A stretch of DNA of 64,000 nt from Rhodoferax sediminis (GCF_006970865.1 NZ_CP035503.1:633001-697000), one strand, 5' to 3'. Positions 36,153-45,113 are shown, counted from the stretch's first letter. Translations and numbers: made by a program. The notes: generated by a model from the sequence alone, not told the origin.

Positions 36153-36812
36153 ATGTCTTCCAAAACGCGGCGCCCCGGCCCGTCGCTGAGTCTTGTACAG
36201 GATGTCCGGGAATCGGGTACGCCCGAGCATCCCCTCATGGCGCGAGAAACTCGCGCCGACGGTACGCTGGACTGGTCCCTCTCCATGGCTCAGGCACAGG
36301 CGGGCGATCGTGATGCCTACCGACGTCTGCTCGAGGCGATCACGCCCTATTTACGGGCGCTCGCAGCCCGCCGCATGGGGAATCGAAGCGACATTGAGGA
36401 TACGGTTCAGGATATTCTCCTGACCGTCCACACGGTGCGCCACACGTACGACCCGGCCCGACCGTTCGGTCCCTGGCTGGTGACGATTGCCCATCGGCGC
36501 ATCGTCGACGGGCTGCGGCGACTGGGGCGCCTTGGTGCGTATGAAACACCGATCGAGCCCGAGCATGAAACCTTGTGGGCCTCTGCAGCGAACTTACAGG
36601 AAGAGGCGGCGGATGCGCGTGTGCTGCGCGACGCGGTGGAGCGCCTTCCAGCCGGGCAACGGGATGCCATACGAATGCTGAAACTCGAAGAACTGTCGTT
36701 GCTGGAAGCGTCCGCGGCCAGCGGGATGTCGATTGCCTCATTGAAAGTGGCAACGCATCGGGCCTTGAAGAAGTTGCGCGCGGTGATTGGAAAGGCAAGG
36801 GACCAGACATGA
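36153..36812 (+). CDS. sigF: ECF sigma factor, SigF-like
   Basis: This extracytoplasmic-function sigma factor has region 2 (AQAGDRDAYRRLLEAITPY, DIEDTVQDILLTVHTVRHTY, FGPWLVTIAHRRIVDGLRR) and region 4 (LPAGQRDAIRMLKLEELSL, then SIASLKVATHRALKKLR). The ATG at 36153 gives 219 aa. The ATG at 36237 (MARETRADG) gives a more usual 191 aa, and neither has a good ribosome-binding site. The gene overlaps nrsF by 4 nt and is divergent from the buf operon, which has a matching promoter. Confidence 0.88.
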   Translation: MSSKTRRPGPSLSLVQDVRESGTPEHPLMARETRADGTLDWSLSMAQAQAGDRDAYRRLLEAITPYLRALAARRMGNRSDIEDTVQDILLTVHTVRHTYDPARPFGPWLVTIAHRRIVDGLRRLGRLGAYETPIEPEHETLWASAANLQEEAADARVLRDAVERLPAGQRDAIRMLKLEELSLLEASAASGMSIASLKVATHRALKKLRAVIGKARDQT

Positions 36813-37459
36813 CCTCAACCTCCGACGTCATCGAATCGCTGGTGATTGACGCAAAGCCCGTGCGGCGCTTGCGGCCGCCTGCGCTGCGGGCACTTTGTTG
36901 GCTGCTGTTTGCGGCGCTGATACTAGTGCTGGTCGCCGTCGGCCATGGCGTGCGGCCGGATCTCATGTTCAAACTGCGTCAGCCGGCTTTTGCCACTGGC
37001 GTTGCGGCCGCCTTGCTGACCGGCGTGCTCGCCGCGATGGCGTCGTTTGTGGTGAGCATTCCCGGCCGATCGCGGCGCTGGCTGCTGTTGCCGGCGCCCG
37101 CTTTGGCGGCGTGGATTTCCACGATTGGCTATGGCTGCCTCACGGACTGGGTCAGCGTGGGGCCGCAAGGCATGTCGCTCGGCGAGACCGCGCGCTGTTT
37201 TGCCACGCTGGCGGTCACCGGCATCCCGCTGTCGCTGGCGATGCTTGTCATGCTGCGCCATGTGGCGCGTCTGTCGCCGGCGCCGGTGGCGATGATGGGC
37301 AGTCTCGCGGTCGCCGCGATGACGGCGGCCGCTCTGTCGCTGTTCCATCCACTCGATGCAACGGTCTTGATTTTGCTGTGGAATTTTGGCGTGGCGGCGC
37401 TGTTTTTGACCTTCGGCGGACTCTATGGGAAGCGGCTGTTCGAGTGGGTTGCACGATAA
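36809..37459 (+). CDS. nrsF: NrsF-type membrane anti-sigma factor (DUF1109)
   Basis: This 216-aa inner-membrane protein has six hydrophobic helices and the family features PVRRLRPPALRALCWLLFA, LTGVLAAMASFVVSIPGR and SLFHPLDATVLILLWNFG. NrsF holds SigF at the membrane and releases it under metal or redox stress. In Caulobacter two cysteines of NrsF sense the stress. Here the visible cysteines are in the first helix (ALCWLL), GYGCLTDW and ARCFATL. It is co-transcribed with the sigma gene through an ATGA overlap. Confidence 0.88.
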   Translation: MTSTSDVIESLVIDAKPVRRLRPPALRALCWLLFAALILVLVAVGHGVRPDLMFKLRQPAFATGVAAALLTGVLAAMASFVVSIPGRSRRWLLLPAPALAAWISTIGYGCLTDWVSVGPQGMSLGETARCFATLAVTGIPLSLAMLVMLRHVARLSPAPVAMMGSLAVAAMTAAALSLFHPLDATVLILLWNFGVAALFLTFGGLYGKRLFEWVAR

Positions 37460-37464
37460 AGGCG

Positions 37465-37620
37465 ACGTGCGCCTTTCGCAGCTTGCTCCCACCATCGACG
37501 CCGGGGTTGAAGCTGTTTGGCGCGAAGGCCGCGTCGTGGATGACATGGAATACCTGCTCCGCTGGCCAGGGCCCGATCAATGTATCGAGCGGCGGACTCG
37601 GTGCGCGGCAACTCAAGTCA
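37465..37620 (-). pseudogene. RES-domain toxin, N-terminal fragment
   Basis: One frame reads LDTLIGPWPAEQVFHVIHDA and AFAPNSFNPGVDGGSKLRKA, the opening of a RES-domain NAD-degrading toxin. The frame then runs into the nrsF 3' end with no further homology. It lies just after an antitoxin remnant, in the usual antitoxin-toxin order on the minus strand. Confidence 0.5.
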
Positions 37621-37870
37621 CGCTCCCGCCCGCGTCGCGGTGCGCCGCCTCCACGACGGCATCCGGAGCCGACGACAAAAGGTCCACCGGCCGCGCTTGG
37701 CTTGGCAGTCAGCCATTGTTCGCTGTGAACCACAAAGTCAGCTTCCACGGCGCCTTGTGCTCGCCGAAGGCCGCTATTACCTTCTGGTCGGCCTTGATAG
37801 GCTTGTGGTCCTCGAACTGGAACAAAGGGAAAACTGCGCGGGAGAGCGGGGTGATCTCGGTTTCCGTGCA
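37613..37870 (-). pseudogene. Xre/MbcA/ParS-type antitoxin, C-terminal fragment with internal stop
   Basis: The frame RAVFPLFQFEDHKPIKADQK, WKLTLWFTANNG-stop-LPSQ, ARPVDLLSSAPDAVVEAAHR resembles the DUF2384 toxin-binding domain of RES-type antitoxins. A TGA at 37709..37711 replaces the expected tryptophan. The gene ends at 37613. The N-terminal part is not recognisable. Confidence 0.5.
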
Positions 37871-38380
37871 TATCGTATCGGCAGAAGATCCGGGTTAACC
37901 CGAATGGCACTTACTTTGGCTCCCAGTCATGACCGTGCCTCTGGACCTGTCGGCGGGAATCCAGCGTGACACGCGTGAGCGGGCGCGTCTGCGCCGGTGC
38001 GAGGCAGGCGCCATCGGTGCATCTGGCGGTCGGCGGCGAGGTGGTTCTTATGGCAAGCCTTTCGTGATGGAGGGGGCAGAAACATGGCTCGGGTCGTGTC
38101 CGGTCGGATCGGCGCCCCGGAATCACACGCTGCTGATGCGTTAGTAGCGCGCCGGGCCCCAAACGTGTCGCTGCGGGGCGTAGCTCAGACGTGCAAGTCG
38201 GCCCAGCTCAGCGCCGGCGGTCCGGCCGACGACCTGCTCGTCCTCAAGCTTGCCGATGCGATCAGCGCGGATGCGGGCCAAGCCGACAGGAATTCCATGA
38301 TGTGAGCGATCAATCCCGTGACTTGCTGCAGCGCATTGTCTTGGATCGCGTGACCGTGGCAGAGCGCGCGATTGAAACCA
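37871..38380. other. Unassigned region
   Basis: No credible gene. Short ORFs on both strands lack ribosome-binding sites and recognisable content. It is probably debris between the toxin-antitoxin remnant and the flavoprotein pseudogene. Confidence 0.4.
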
Positions 38381-39493
38381 TCACGCATCAGTGTCAAAGC
38401 GTCGTATGAAGCCCCGATCGATCCTGTCTTTCCAGTTCCAGACCCAACCGCCGCCAATGGACCAGCGCCCCCACAAAGCCAGTGCATTTAGGTTGCCGGT
38501 GCTGATGAGGTGCAGCGCGCGCTGTTGAGGCGTCCAGGACAGGGGCGCACGTCCTTCGCACACCGCCCTCAAGTTCTCGGCCAGCACGGGGCCGGCTTTG
38601 ACCGCATACACGCCGGACTTGGGCATTGCAGTGGCGTAGGCCGCCACGTCGCCCGCGGCAAAGACTCGCGGGTGCGAGACACTTTGCAAGGTAGCACGCG
38701 GATGAAACCCTGTTCGTCGGTGGCCAGGCCACCCGTGCGCGGCCACGCAGGTGCAGCCGCGCCAGTGACTCTACCTGGCACGCATCGAAGCGCTGCGGCG
38801 GGCCCTGTTCGAAGTTGATCTGGCCGGCCATCAAACCTACGGCGCGACGCTCGCCGAGCCAAGCCACGCTGCGCTGCACCAGCAATCGGCCCACTTGCCG
38901 GCGCATACGGCCAGGGCCACCTTCCAGCGGCAGCGCACCAGAACCGACGAGGGTGATGCGAACGTGCGACCAGCCGTCGGCCATGGCCCGGTACTGAGCT
39001 GCAAAAGCCAACTCCACGCCTGCGGCGCTGGCACCCAGCATCGCCAGCTCGAAGCGACGACAGCGGTCCAGCGTGCGGTCCACCAGTTCTGGCCACGCCG
39101 CGACGAATGCCTCGATAGGCCGGATCGGCAACGCATGCTCCACGCAGCCCGGTAATTGGTTGATGGCTGGCAACGGACTGGTATTGATGGACAAAAATCG
39201 AAGTTCAACCGGGTGCCGTCGGCATATGTGACCTCGTTGTCTGCTGCATCGACGCCGAGCGCGGCGGTCTCGTGGAACTTCATGCGCGCGTCGGCCGCCA
39301 GCGCGTCGAGCGCAATGGCACAGGCCTCGATCGGATAGTGGCCCGCCACCCCGCCGGGCAACATGCCGGAGTAAATCTGGTGTCGGTACGGTGACACCAG
39401 ATGCACGTCCCATCCGGCCAATGGACGTTCAGCCAGATCGGCCAGCACCTTGACATGGGCGCGGCCGCCGCCGAGCAACATGAGCCGCTTCAC
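38381..39493 (-). pseudogene. FAD-dependent NADH dehydrogenase-like oxidoreductase, frameshifted
   Basis: The N-terminus MKRLMLLGGGRAHVKVLADL and YRHQIYSGMLPGGVAGHYP is a type-2 NADH dehydrogenase-like flavoprotein. Near 39193..39197 the frame breaks: NFDF continues as LSINTSPLPAINQLPGCV in another frame, consistent with loss of one T from a poly-T run. A second shift near 38755 gives GLATDEQGFIRV and a third near 38705 gives LQSVSHPRVFAAGDVAAYAT, continuing to the natural end at 38381. With at least three shifts it is inactive. Such flavoproteins often accompany arsenosugar-type glycosyltransferases. Confidence 0.8.
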
Positions 39494-40143
39494 GCGGCGG
39501 CCTCAGTGCCTACCGCATCGAGACGCGCAAGATCGTCCGGCACATCCACGTCCCAGAGGGCTTCGAATTCGCACAGCCGCAGGTCCAGCGCTCGCGCGCG
39601 TGCCCGGGTGTCTGACATGACTGTGGCGGTGCCCCAGGTCATGTCGGTGAACAGGGCAGCTTGCGGCTGGCGCAGGCCGACCAGCACATAGCCGCCGTCC
39701 TCCGCCGGATAGAACACCGCGTCGTCGCCATCGATCAGGGCCCGAGCAGCCTTGCGCAGATGGGCCGGTCGCAGCACCGGACAGTCGGTGCCGATGAGCA
39801 GCAGGGGCCCCTGCGCGCAAAGCAGGCGAAACGCGGTATGCATCCGATCCCCGAGGTCTCCGCTGGACTGAACCAAGCAGCGCACGTTCGTCGCGCTTTG
39901 CAGGGCCTTGAAGAAGCGATGCCCGGCATCGGGCATGCACCACAGGGTCACGGGCCCAACGTCGGCATCACGAGCCGTCTGCACAGCCGCGCGCGTCAGT
40001 CGCCGCTGCAAACGCGCGGCGCCGCGCGGACCGAGGACCGGAATGAGTCGCGTCTTGGCCAGTCCCGGGATGGGCGCCTTGGCCAGGATAGCCACCTGTA
40101 CCTGCCGCAGGCTGTCATGCGCGTCATCGTGGGTGATAGCCAT
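39490..40143 (-). CDS. Arsenosugar-type glycosyltransferase, TIGR04282 family
   Basis: This 217-aa protein of the nucleotidyl/glycosyltransferase A fold has VAILAKAPIPGLAKTRLIP at the nucleotide-binding start, LLIGTDCPVLRP with the metal-binding DxD-like site and FYPAEDGGYVLVGL. The family is found with the TIGR04283 enzyme and with ArsS in arsenosugar clusters. It overlaps both its neighbours, including about 20 nt of the upstream glycosyltransferase gene. Confidence 0.85.
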   Translation of the reverse strand: MAITHDDAHDSLRQVQVAILAKAPIPGLAKTRLIPVLGPRGAARLQRRLTRAAVQTARDADVGPVTLWCMPDAGHRFFKALQSATNVRCLVQSSGDLGDRMHTAFRLLCAQGPLLLIGTDCPVLRPAHLRKAARALIDGDDAVFYPAEDGGYVLVGLRQPQAALFTDMTWGTATVMSDTRARARALDLRLCEFEALWDVDVPDDLARLDAVGTEAAA

Positions 40144-40813
40144 ACCGGATTGCCAGTTGTTCGGGGTCCGCGCCGAGAAAGTAGGCGGCGCGCAGGCGCC
40201 ACATCAGCAGAATCGTTCGCCAAATGCCGTGGCGTTCCCAACGCCGCGCCGACGTGATGACACGCTCGGTCAGGCAGGCCGGCGGCCCGTGTCGCTTGAG
40301 GACCTTTGAGATGGCGACATCTTCCATCAGCGACAGATCCGGAAAACCGCCGACCTGGCGGAACCGGTCGTGGCGGACGAACAGCGCCTGGTCCCCCGTG
40401 GCAATGCCGGTCCAGCGCGAGCGGCAGTTCATCATGACGGTGACCATACGCAACAGCGGCCGGTCACTGGCGATCCGCACATCGAAGCGGCCCCAGGCAA
40501 ACGGGCCCAGCGTGGCGCGACGCACCAGCGCGTCGGCGTTGTCCGGCAACTCGGTGTCGGCGTGCAGGAACAGCAGCACGTCGGCCGGGCAAGCCGCGGC
40601 GCCGGCATTCATCTGCGATGCCCTGCCGCGCGGTGCAAGCAGGGCAAGGTCGGCGTGGGCCCGGGCGATATCCAGCGTGTCGTCCTGGCTGCCGCCATCC
40701 ACCACGACCACACGCGCTCCGCGCTGTCGAAATCGCTGCAGTGCCTGCAGGCGTTGCGCCAGCGTTTGCGCTTCGTCCAGCACCGGCACGATGATGCAAA
40801 GGGAAGGCCTCAA
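40124..40813 (-). CDS. Arsenosugar-type glycosyltransferase, TIGR04283 family
   Basis: This GT2-fold glycosyltransferase is 229 aa. The start is a TTG at 40813 that overlaps the upstream stop as TTGA and leads straight into the family start RPSLCIIVPVLDEAQTL. Motifs: VVVVDGGSQDDTLDIA, LLFLHADTELP (DxD), GDQALFVRHDRFRQVGGFPD and LMEDVAISKVLKRHG. The longer open frame upstream of 40813 is a shadow. It acts with the TIGR04282 gene. Confidence 0.88.
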   Translation of the reverse strand: MRPSLCIIVPVLDEAQTLAQRLQALQRFRQRGARVVVVDGGSQDDTLDIARAHADLALLAPRGRASQMNAGAAACPADVLLFLHADTELPDNADALVRRATLGPFAWGRFDVRIASDRPLLRMVTVMMNCRSRWTGIATGDQALFVRHDRFRQVGGFPDLSLMEDVAISKVLKRHGPPACLTERVITSARRWERHGIWRTILLMWRLRAAYFLGADPEQLAIRYGYHPR

Positions 40814-41601
40814 GACGGCACCTTGTCGATGTCGGTATGCCAGGTCAGCGCGCGGTGCTCGAAACCCGCCGCCAGCGTCGGCTTGATCACCGCGAAATAG
40901 GGTGAGACGTCGAAGTCGCGCGGCACGAACAGGCTGTGATGGCGCACGTGCAGCATTTCGTCCATGCAGCCAAGGCACATCGGGTCCTGCGATGGAACGT
41001 TTTGGATGAGCGGCAGGATCGGGTACCGCACCGACTGGAAGACCTGGGCGATGAGGGTGGAACAGATGGCGCGCGTGGGATCGCCGCTGCCCAGCGCCAG
41101 CATGCGGCGACGCCAGCGCACCGGCACGGGTGGCGTGGGCAGGAGGTAGCGCGCCAGGTCGACGACGTTTTTCAGGTCGTACTGCTGACCCAGACGGGAC
41201 ATTACGAAGCGGATGAGGGCGTCGATCTCGATCGCATCGAGTCCGACTGGCCGGCACACGCGGCAATGCAGGCCGGCAAATTTGGCCACCGTGACGGCGC
41301 GCACGCCGTCGCGCAGGTCTGCCTCCAGAAAGCAGCGCGGCCGGCCTTGGTCATCGGCGAGCCCGCTGGCCTCACCCACGAACAGCGCGGCATGCGACCA
41401 GGTGGACTGTGTCAAGTACTTGATCGTGACACTGAATCGGCTCTGGCCTTCAACGAGCACCACGTCGCCAGGCATCAGGCAGGCCATCAGTTTCGCTGGG
41501 TCGGTAGGCGCGGTCAGGCTGTGCGTGTGGTGGGTCTGGCTCAGATAGCGAGTCAGGCGCTCGCCGATCCACCGTGCGATGCTGTTGAAGATGCCAATCA
41601 T
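40810..41601 (-). CDS. Papain-like NlpC/P60-superfamily protein (YiiX type)
   Basis: This 263-aa protein belongs to the permuted papain-like fold: GDVVLVEGQSRFSVTIKYLT leads to WSHAALFVG with the catalytic histidine, and the cysteine is in TRAICSTLIAQVFQ. Relatives include YiiX and LRAT-like lipid acyltransferases or hydrolases, so a lipid or peptide substrate is possible. No signal peptide is evident. The position between the glycosyltransferases and the DEP protein puts it in the arsenosugar region operon, where a lipid-modifying role is an open possibility. Confidence 0.7.
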   Translation of the reverse strand: MIGIFNSIARWIGERLTRYLSQTHHTHSLTAPTDPAKLMACLMPGDVVLVEGQSRFSVTIKYLTQSTWSHAALFVGEASGLADDQGRPRCFLEADLRDGVRAVTVAKFAGLHCRVCRPVGLDAIEIDALIRFVMSRLGQQYDLKNVVDLARYLLPTPPVPVRWRRRMLALGSGDPTRAICSTLIAQVFQSVRYPILPLIQNVPSQDPMCLGCMDEMLHVRHHSLFVPRDFDVSPYFAVIKPTLAAGFEHRALTWHTDIDKVPS

Positions 41602-41731
41602 GGGTTGTTCGCGTTCCGTTCCGCTTCGTTTCGAGTCTGCGCAAGCTCAGTGAGCGTCGCCGAGTGCCCAGTCGTAGTCGGAGACTTCCGAGGCGAAGAC
41701 GACGCCGGGAGTGGCGGGAGGGTGCGTGTCA

Positions 41732-42799
41732 TCACGATTTCCCGTCGGCCGGCGGGCCGGTGAAGCGGTAGTAGAAAGCCCCGTCGATGAAAGGCCTTTC
41801 ATGCGTCACATGCTCAATCAGGCCGAACTGCATTAGCCGGTGCAGCAGCACCCACGCATCGCGCCGCGCCAGGGCGTGACGGGCGACCAGGAGGTCCACC
41901 GCCTCGGCGCCGATCCAGCAACGTGGGTAGGTCGCGCCCAAATAACTGCGATCGGCTACCGGCACTCCGTTCGACGCCCGTACCGAGGCCAGAACCTGGC
42001 CCAGACCCAGCCGGTCGGCAGCTTCGGATACCGCCAAGCGGTAGAACAGGCGATTGTCGAGGAACGGGTGGTCATGAGTGACATGGACCATCAGCCCCAG
42101 CGAACCCAGCGCCTGGCCGATCGCCACGGCTTCGGTGGCCGGGCGGTGCCAGCGCCGCGACATCCACGCCACCGCTTCCGAGCCCACGAAACATTGCGGG
42201 TAAGTCCGCAGGCGATATGCCAGATCCTGAATGGCAAGCGACCGGTGCAACAACTCGGCAACGTCCTCTGCCGATTTTCCGGTCAAGGCACGAAGGGTCG
42301 CCCGTGGCGTGCCGACCTTCCGTTTCTGCTTGGGTACTCGGGCATGCCGGGCCAGTTCCTCGGGTGCAAGCGGCGTCATGCCGAGTACGCGAGTCACGCC
42401 ATCGAGGGCCGATCGCAGGCTTCCTTCACAGTCGCGGGCGTCGAACTCGGGTAACAAGTCAGCGAATTCAAGCGCGTGAACCCAGCGCCGGTCGGCCTCG
42501 CTCACATGTCCGCCTTCGAGCCGGGTGAGGAACATGCGTTGACGCGTGGCATCGCGCGGCAGCGCCGCATCGATTTCGATCAATGTCGGTCGCGTCGCCA
42601 TACCCCCGCGTGAGATATCGATGAAGGCCACGGTGTGGGGGCGATCCGCGAGTCGAAGCAGAACGTTCTCGTGTCGGTTGCGGTCAGCCGGCATGTCGCG
42701 CGGTAGCACCCGCAACGCGCTCAGCCCAGCGCGTTGCGCGCTTCTCCTGGCCACTGGCGGCAGGTCGATCATGGCGGTCAGGCCAGGTGATTGGTGCAT
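41732..42799 (-). CDS. Protein with two DEP-like domains
   Basis: This 355-aa protein has an N-terminal half without recognised homology (FIDISRGGMATRPTLIEID) and two C-terminal copies of a winged-helix DEP-like domain: YRLRTYPQCFVGSEAVAWM to FLDNRLFYRL, and YLGATYPRCWIGAEAVDLL to FIDGAFYYRF. Each has the buried YP, the GSEAV or GAEAV helix and the H-V-T-H-x-x-PF turn. DEP domains are uncommon in bacteria and mediate membrane or protein association in eukaryotic signalling. It follows the VTT-flavoprotein gene after 12 nt, in the same operon. Confidence 0.7.
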   Translation of the reverse strand: MHQSPGLTAMIDLPPVARRSAQRAGLSALRVLPRDMPADRNRHENVLLRLADRPHTVAFIDISRGGMATRPTLIEIDAALPRDATRQRMFLTRLEGGHVSEADRRWVHALEFADLLPEFDARDCEGSLRSALDGVTRVLGMTPLAPEELARHARVPKQKRKVGTPRATLRALTGKSAEDVAELLHRSLAIQDLAYRLRTYPQCFVGSEAVAWMSRRWHRPATEAVAIGQALGSLGLMVHVTHDHPFLDNRLFYRLAVSEAADRLGLGQVLASVRASNGVPVADRSYLGATYPRCWIGAEAVDLLVARHALARRDAWVLLHRLMQFGLIEHVTHERPFIDGAFYYRFTGPPADGKS

Positions 42800-42811
42800 A
42801 GTCGCTCCCGG

Positions 42812-44959
42812 TCAGCCACGCCGCCATGCGTGGAAGCGCTCGCCCCAAGCCAACAGGCCCTGGGGTGTATGCGTGCGCTTCCAGTTGCCGGCGACGTATT
42901 TGTTGGCCTCGGCCAGCGTTGGGTAGGTGTGAATGGTGCCGAGGATTTTGTTCAGACCGATGCCGTATTTCATGGCTAACACGAATTCGGCGAGCAGGTC
43001 GCCGGCGTGTTCGCCGACGATGGTTACGCCCAGGATGCGGTCCTTACCTGGCAACGTCAGCACCTTCACGAAGCCGTGGGCCTCTTCGTCGGCAATCGCG
43101 CGGTCCAGGTCGCTCAGGCCGTACACTGTGACTTCATGGGGCACGTTGCGCTCCTTCGCCTCCGTTTCGTTCAGTCCCACCCGGGCGACTTCGGGCTCGA
43201 CGAAGGTGGCCCACGGAATCACACGGTAGTCGGCGCGGAATTTCTTGAAGGGGTCGAGCAGCGCATTCACCGCGGCGTACCAGGCTTGGTGCGCCGCGGT
43301 GTGGGTGAATTGATAGGGCCCTGCGACATCGCCGGCCGCGTAGATGTTGGGGAAGTTGGTCTGCAGGTAGCCGTTGACTTCAAGCGTGCGGCCTGTGACC
43401 ACTTCCAGTTCCTGCAAGCCATATCCGGTGAGGTTAGGCGTGCGGCCGACGGCGACCAGCAAAACGTCGAAGGGGATGCGAACCTCCTGGCCCTCATGGT
43501 CGGCAACCAGCAGTTTCTCGCCACCGTTGACTTCCACTCGCTTCGCCGTGTGCCCGACGCGCACGTCGATGCCCTCGCCGCGAAAGCGCGCGGTGACCAG
43601 CTGCGACACGTCGGGGTCTTCGCGCAGCAGAATGCGCGGTGCCATCTCGACCTGCGTGACCCGGCACCCGAGTCGCGCAAAGGCTTGCGTCAGCTCGCTG
43701 CCGATCGGGCCGCCGCCCAGCACCACCAGGCGATCGGGTCGCTGCCGCAGACTCCACACGTTGTCCGAGGTGAAGACGTCGACCCGCTCGATGCCGGGAA
43801 TCGGAGGCACGGACGGGCGGGCGCCGGCCGCAATGACGATGCTGCGAGTGGTCAGGCGCTGCACATGCCCGTCGTGGCGGGTGATTTCCACTTCCCACGG
43901 CGACACGAGGCGGGCGGCGCCTTGCACCACGTCGACGCCGAGACTGGTGTACCGCTGTACCGAATCGTGCGGCTCTACGGTCTTGATCACGCGCTCGACC
44001 CGTTCCATGACCTCGGCGAAGTCGAATTCGGCGTGCGCCGAGCGGATGCCAAATTCCTTGGAACGCTGCACATGCGACAAGAACTTAGCGGACCGGATGA
44101 GGGCTTTGGACGGCACGCAGCCCGTGTTCAGGCAGTCGCCGCCCATCTGGTGCCTTTCGACCAGGGTCACCTCGGCCTTCAGTGCCGCCGCGATGTAGGC
44201 CGTGACAAGACCAGCCGACCCGCCACCGATGACGACCAGATTGCGCTCGAAGCTTTTGGGGCGCTGCCAGCGTGCATAGATGCGGCGGGCCTGCACGCCA
44301 TCGAGGACTTTGCGCGCTGCCAGCGGCAGGATTCCGAGCAGCACCAATGAGCCAAGAACGGTGGGCGAGACGATGCCTGAGAGCGAATCGATCCGGGCCA
44401 ATTGGGTTCCGGCATTCACGTAGACCAGCGTGCCGGCCAGCATGCCGAGTTGGCTGACCCAGTAGAACGTCCGCGTCCTGATGGTTGTCAGGCCCATGGC
44501 GAGATTGATGACGAAGAAAGGTACCACAGGCACCAGGCGCAGAGTGAACAGGTAGAAGCCGCCATCCCTGGCGATGCCGGCATTCATGGCCACCAAGCGA
44601 TCGCCAAAGCGAGCCTGGACCCAGCCGCCCAGCAACCAGCGTGAGGCAAGGAACACGAGGGTCGCCCCGATGGTCGATGCAAACGAGACGATCAACACGC
44701 CCCATCCGAGGCCGAAGACGGCACCGGCTGCCAATGTCATCCAAGTGGCTCCGGGAACCGACAAAGCCACAACGGCGATGTAACCCGAAAAAAACATCAG
44801 GCCAGCAAACACCGGTTGCGCGCGCCGCCACGTTTCAAGATCCGCCTGGCTGCTTTTGATGGCGGCTAAGCTCAGGAATCGTGAGACGTCAAAGATTTGG
44901 AATAGGGCCACCAGTCCGACCACAGCGATCACCAACCACCAGCGTTTGTCCAGATGCAT
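42812..44959 (-). CDS. VTT-domain (TVP38/DedA-like) fused to FAD-dependent pyridine nucleotide-disulfide oxidoreductase
   Basis: The 715-aa protein is a fusion. Residues about 1-225 are a VTT/SNARE-associated membrane domain (SVPGATWMTLAAGAVFGLGW, LRLVPVVPFFVINLAMGLT). Residues about 240-715 are a mercuric-reductase-like flavoprotein with GGGSAGLVTAYIAA, the redox pair in GGDCLNTGCVPSKAL, the NAD site VVLGGGPIGSELTQAFARLG and YAAGDVAGPYQFTH. It lacks an HMA domain and the C-terminal CC of MerA, so mercury reduction is unlikely. A promoter signature shared with ArsS and ArsM lies directly upstream. Confidence 0.9.
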   Translation of the reverse strand: MHLDKRWWLVIAVVGLVALFQIFDVSRFLSLAAIKSSQADLETWRRAQPVFAGLMFFSGYIAVVALSVPGATWMTLAAGAVFGLGWGVLIVSFASTIGATLVFLASRWLLGGWVQARFGDRLVAMNAGIARDGGFYLFTLRLVPVVPFFVINLAMGLTTIRTRTFYWVSQLGMLAGTLVYVNAGTQLARIDSLSGIVSPTVLGSLVLLGILPLAARKVLDGVQARRIYARWQRPKSFERNLVVIGGGSAGLVTAYIAAALKAEVTLVERHQMGGDCLNTGCVPSKALIRSAKFLSHVQRSKEFGIRSAHAEFDFAEVMERVERVIKTVEPHDSVQRYTSLGVDVVQGAARLVSPWEVEITRHDGHVQRLTTRSIVIAAGARPSVPPIPGIERVDVFTSDNVWSLRQRPDRLVVLGGGPIGSELTQAFARLGCRVTQVEMAPRILLREDPDVSQLVTARFRGEGIDVRVGHTAKRVEVNGGEKLLVADHEGQEVRIPFDVLLVAVGRTPNLTGYGLQELEVVTGRTLEVNGYLQTNFPNIYAAGDVAGPYQFTHTAAHQAWYAAVNALLDPFKKFRADYRVIPWATFVEPEVARVGLNETEAKERNVPHEVTVYGLSDLDRAIADEEAHGFVKVLTLPGKDRILGVTIVGEHAGDLLAEFVLAMKYGIGLNKILGTIHTYPTLAEANKYVAGNWKRTHTPQGLLAWGERFHAWRRG

Positions 44960-45009
44960 CCCAAGCTTTCATTATGTGCGGCCGGGCACAGGCGCCAGCC
45001 TCTTTTTCG

Positions 45010-45036
45010 TAGACGGCTCCACTGAGCATTTCTTAC
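45010..45036 (-). promoter_or_regulatory. ECF-type promoter of the VTT-flavoprotein operon
   Basis: The minus strand reads GTAAGAAAT, 12 nt, CGTCTA. It is one of seven copies of this signature and is divergent from an identical arrangement 21 bp away, which drives the phosphorylase gene. Confidence 0.7.
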
Positions 45037-45057
45037 ACGCGCAGCCGCGCAGGCCGT

Positions 45058-45084
45058 GTAAGGAATACCGCCGGCGTACGTCTA
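45058..45084 (+). promoter_or_regulatory. ECF-type promoter of the phosphorylase gene
   Basis: GTAAGGAAT, 12 nt, CGTCTA. The ATG of the phosphorylase is 30 nt downstream of the -10-like hexamer. Confidence 0.75.
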
Positions 45085-45113
45085 GAGACGATCACACCAA
45101 CGAAAGACATCGA

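Noticed and set aside
38185..38487. 100-codon frame on the minus strand
   Set aside because: It overlaps the end of the flavoprotein pseudogene, has no ribosome-binding site and no recognisable content.
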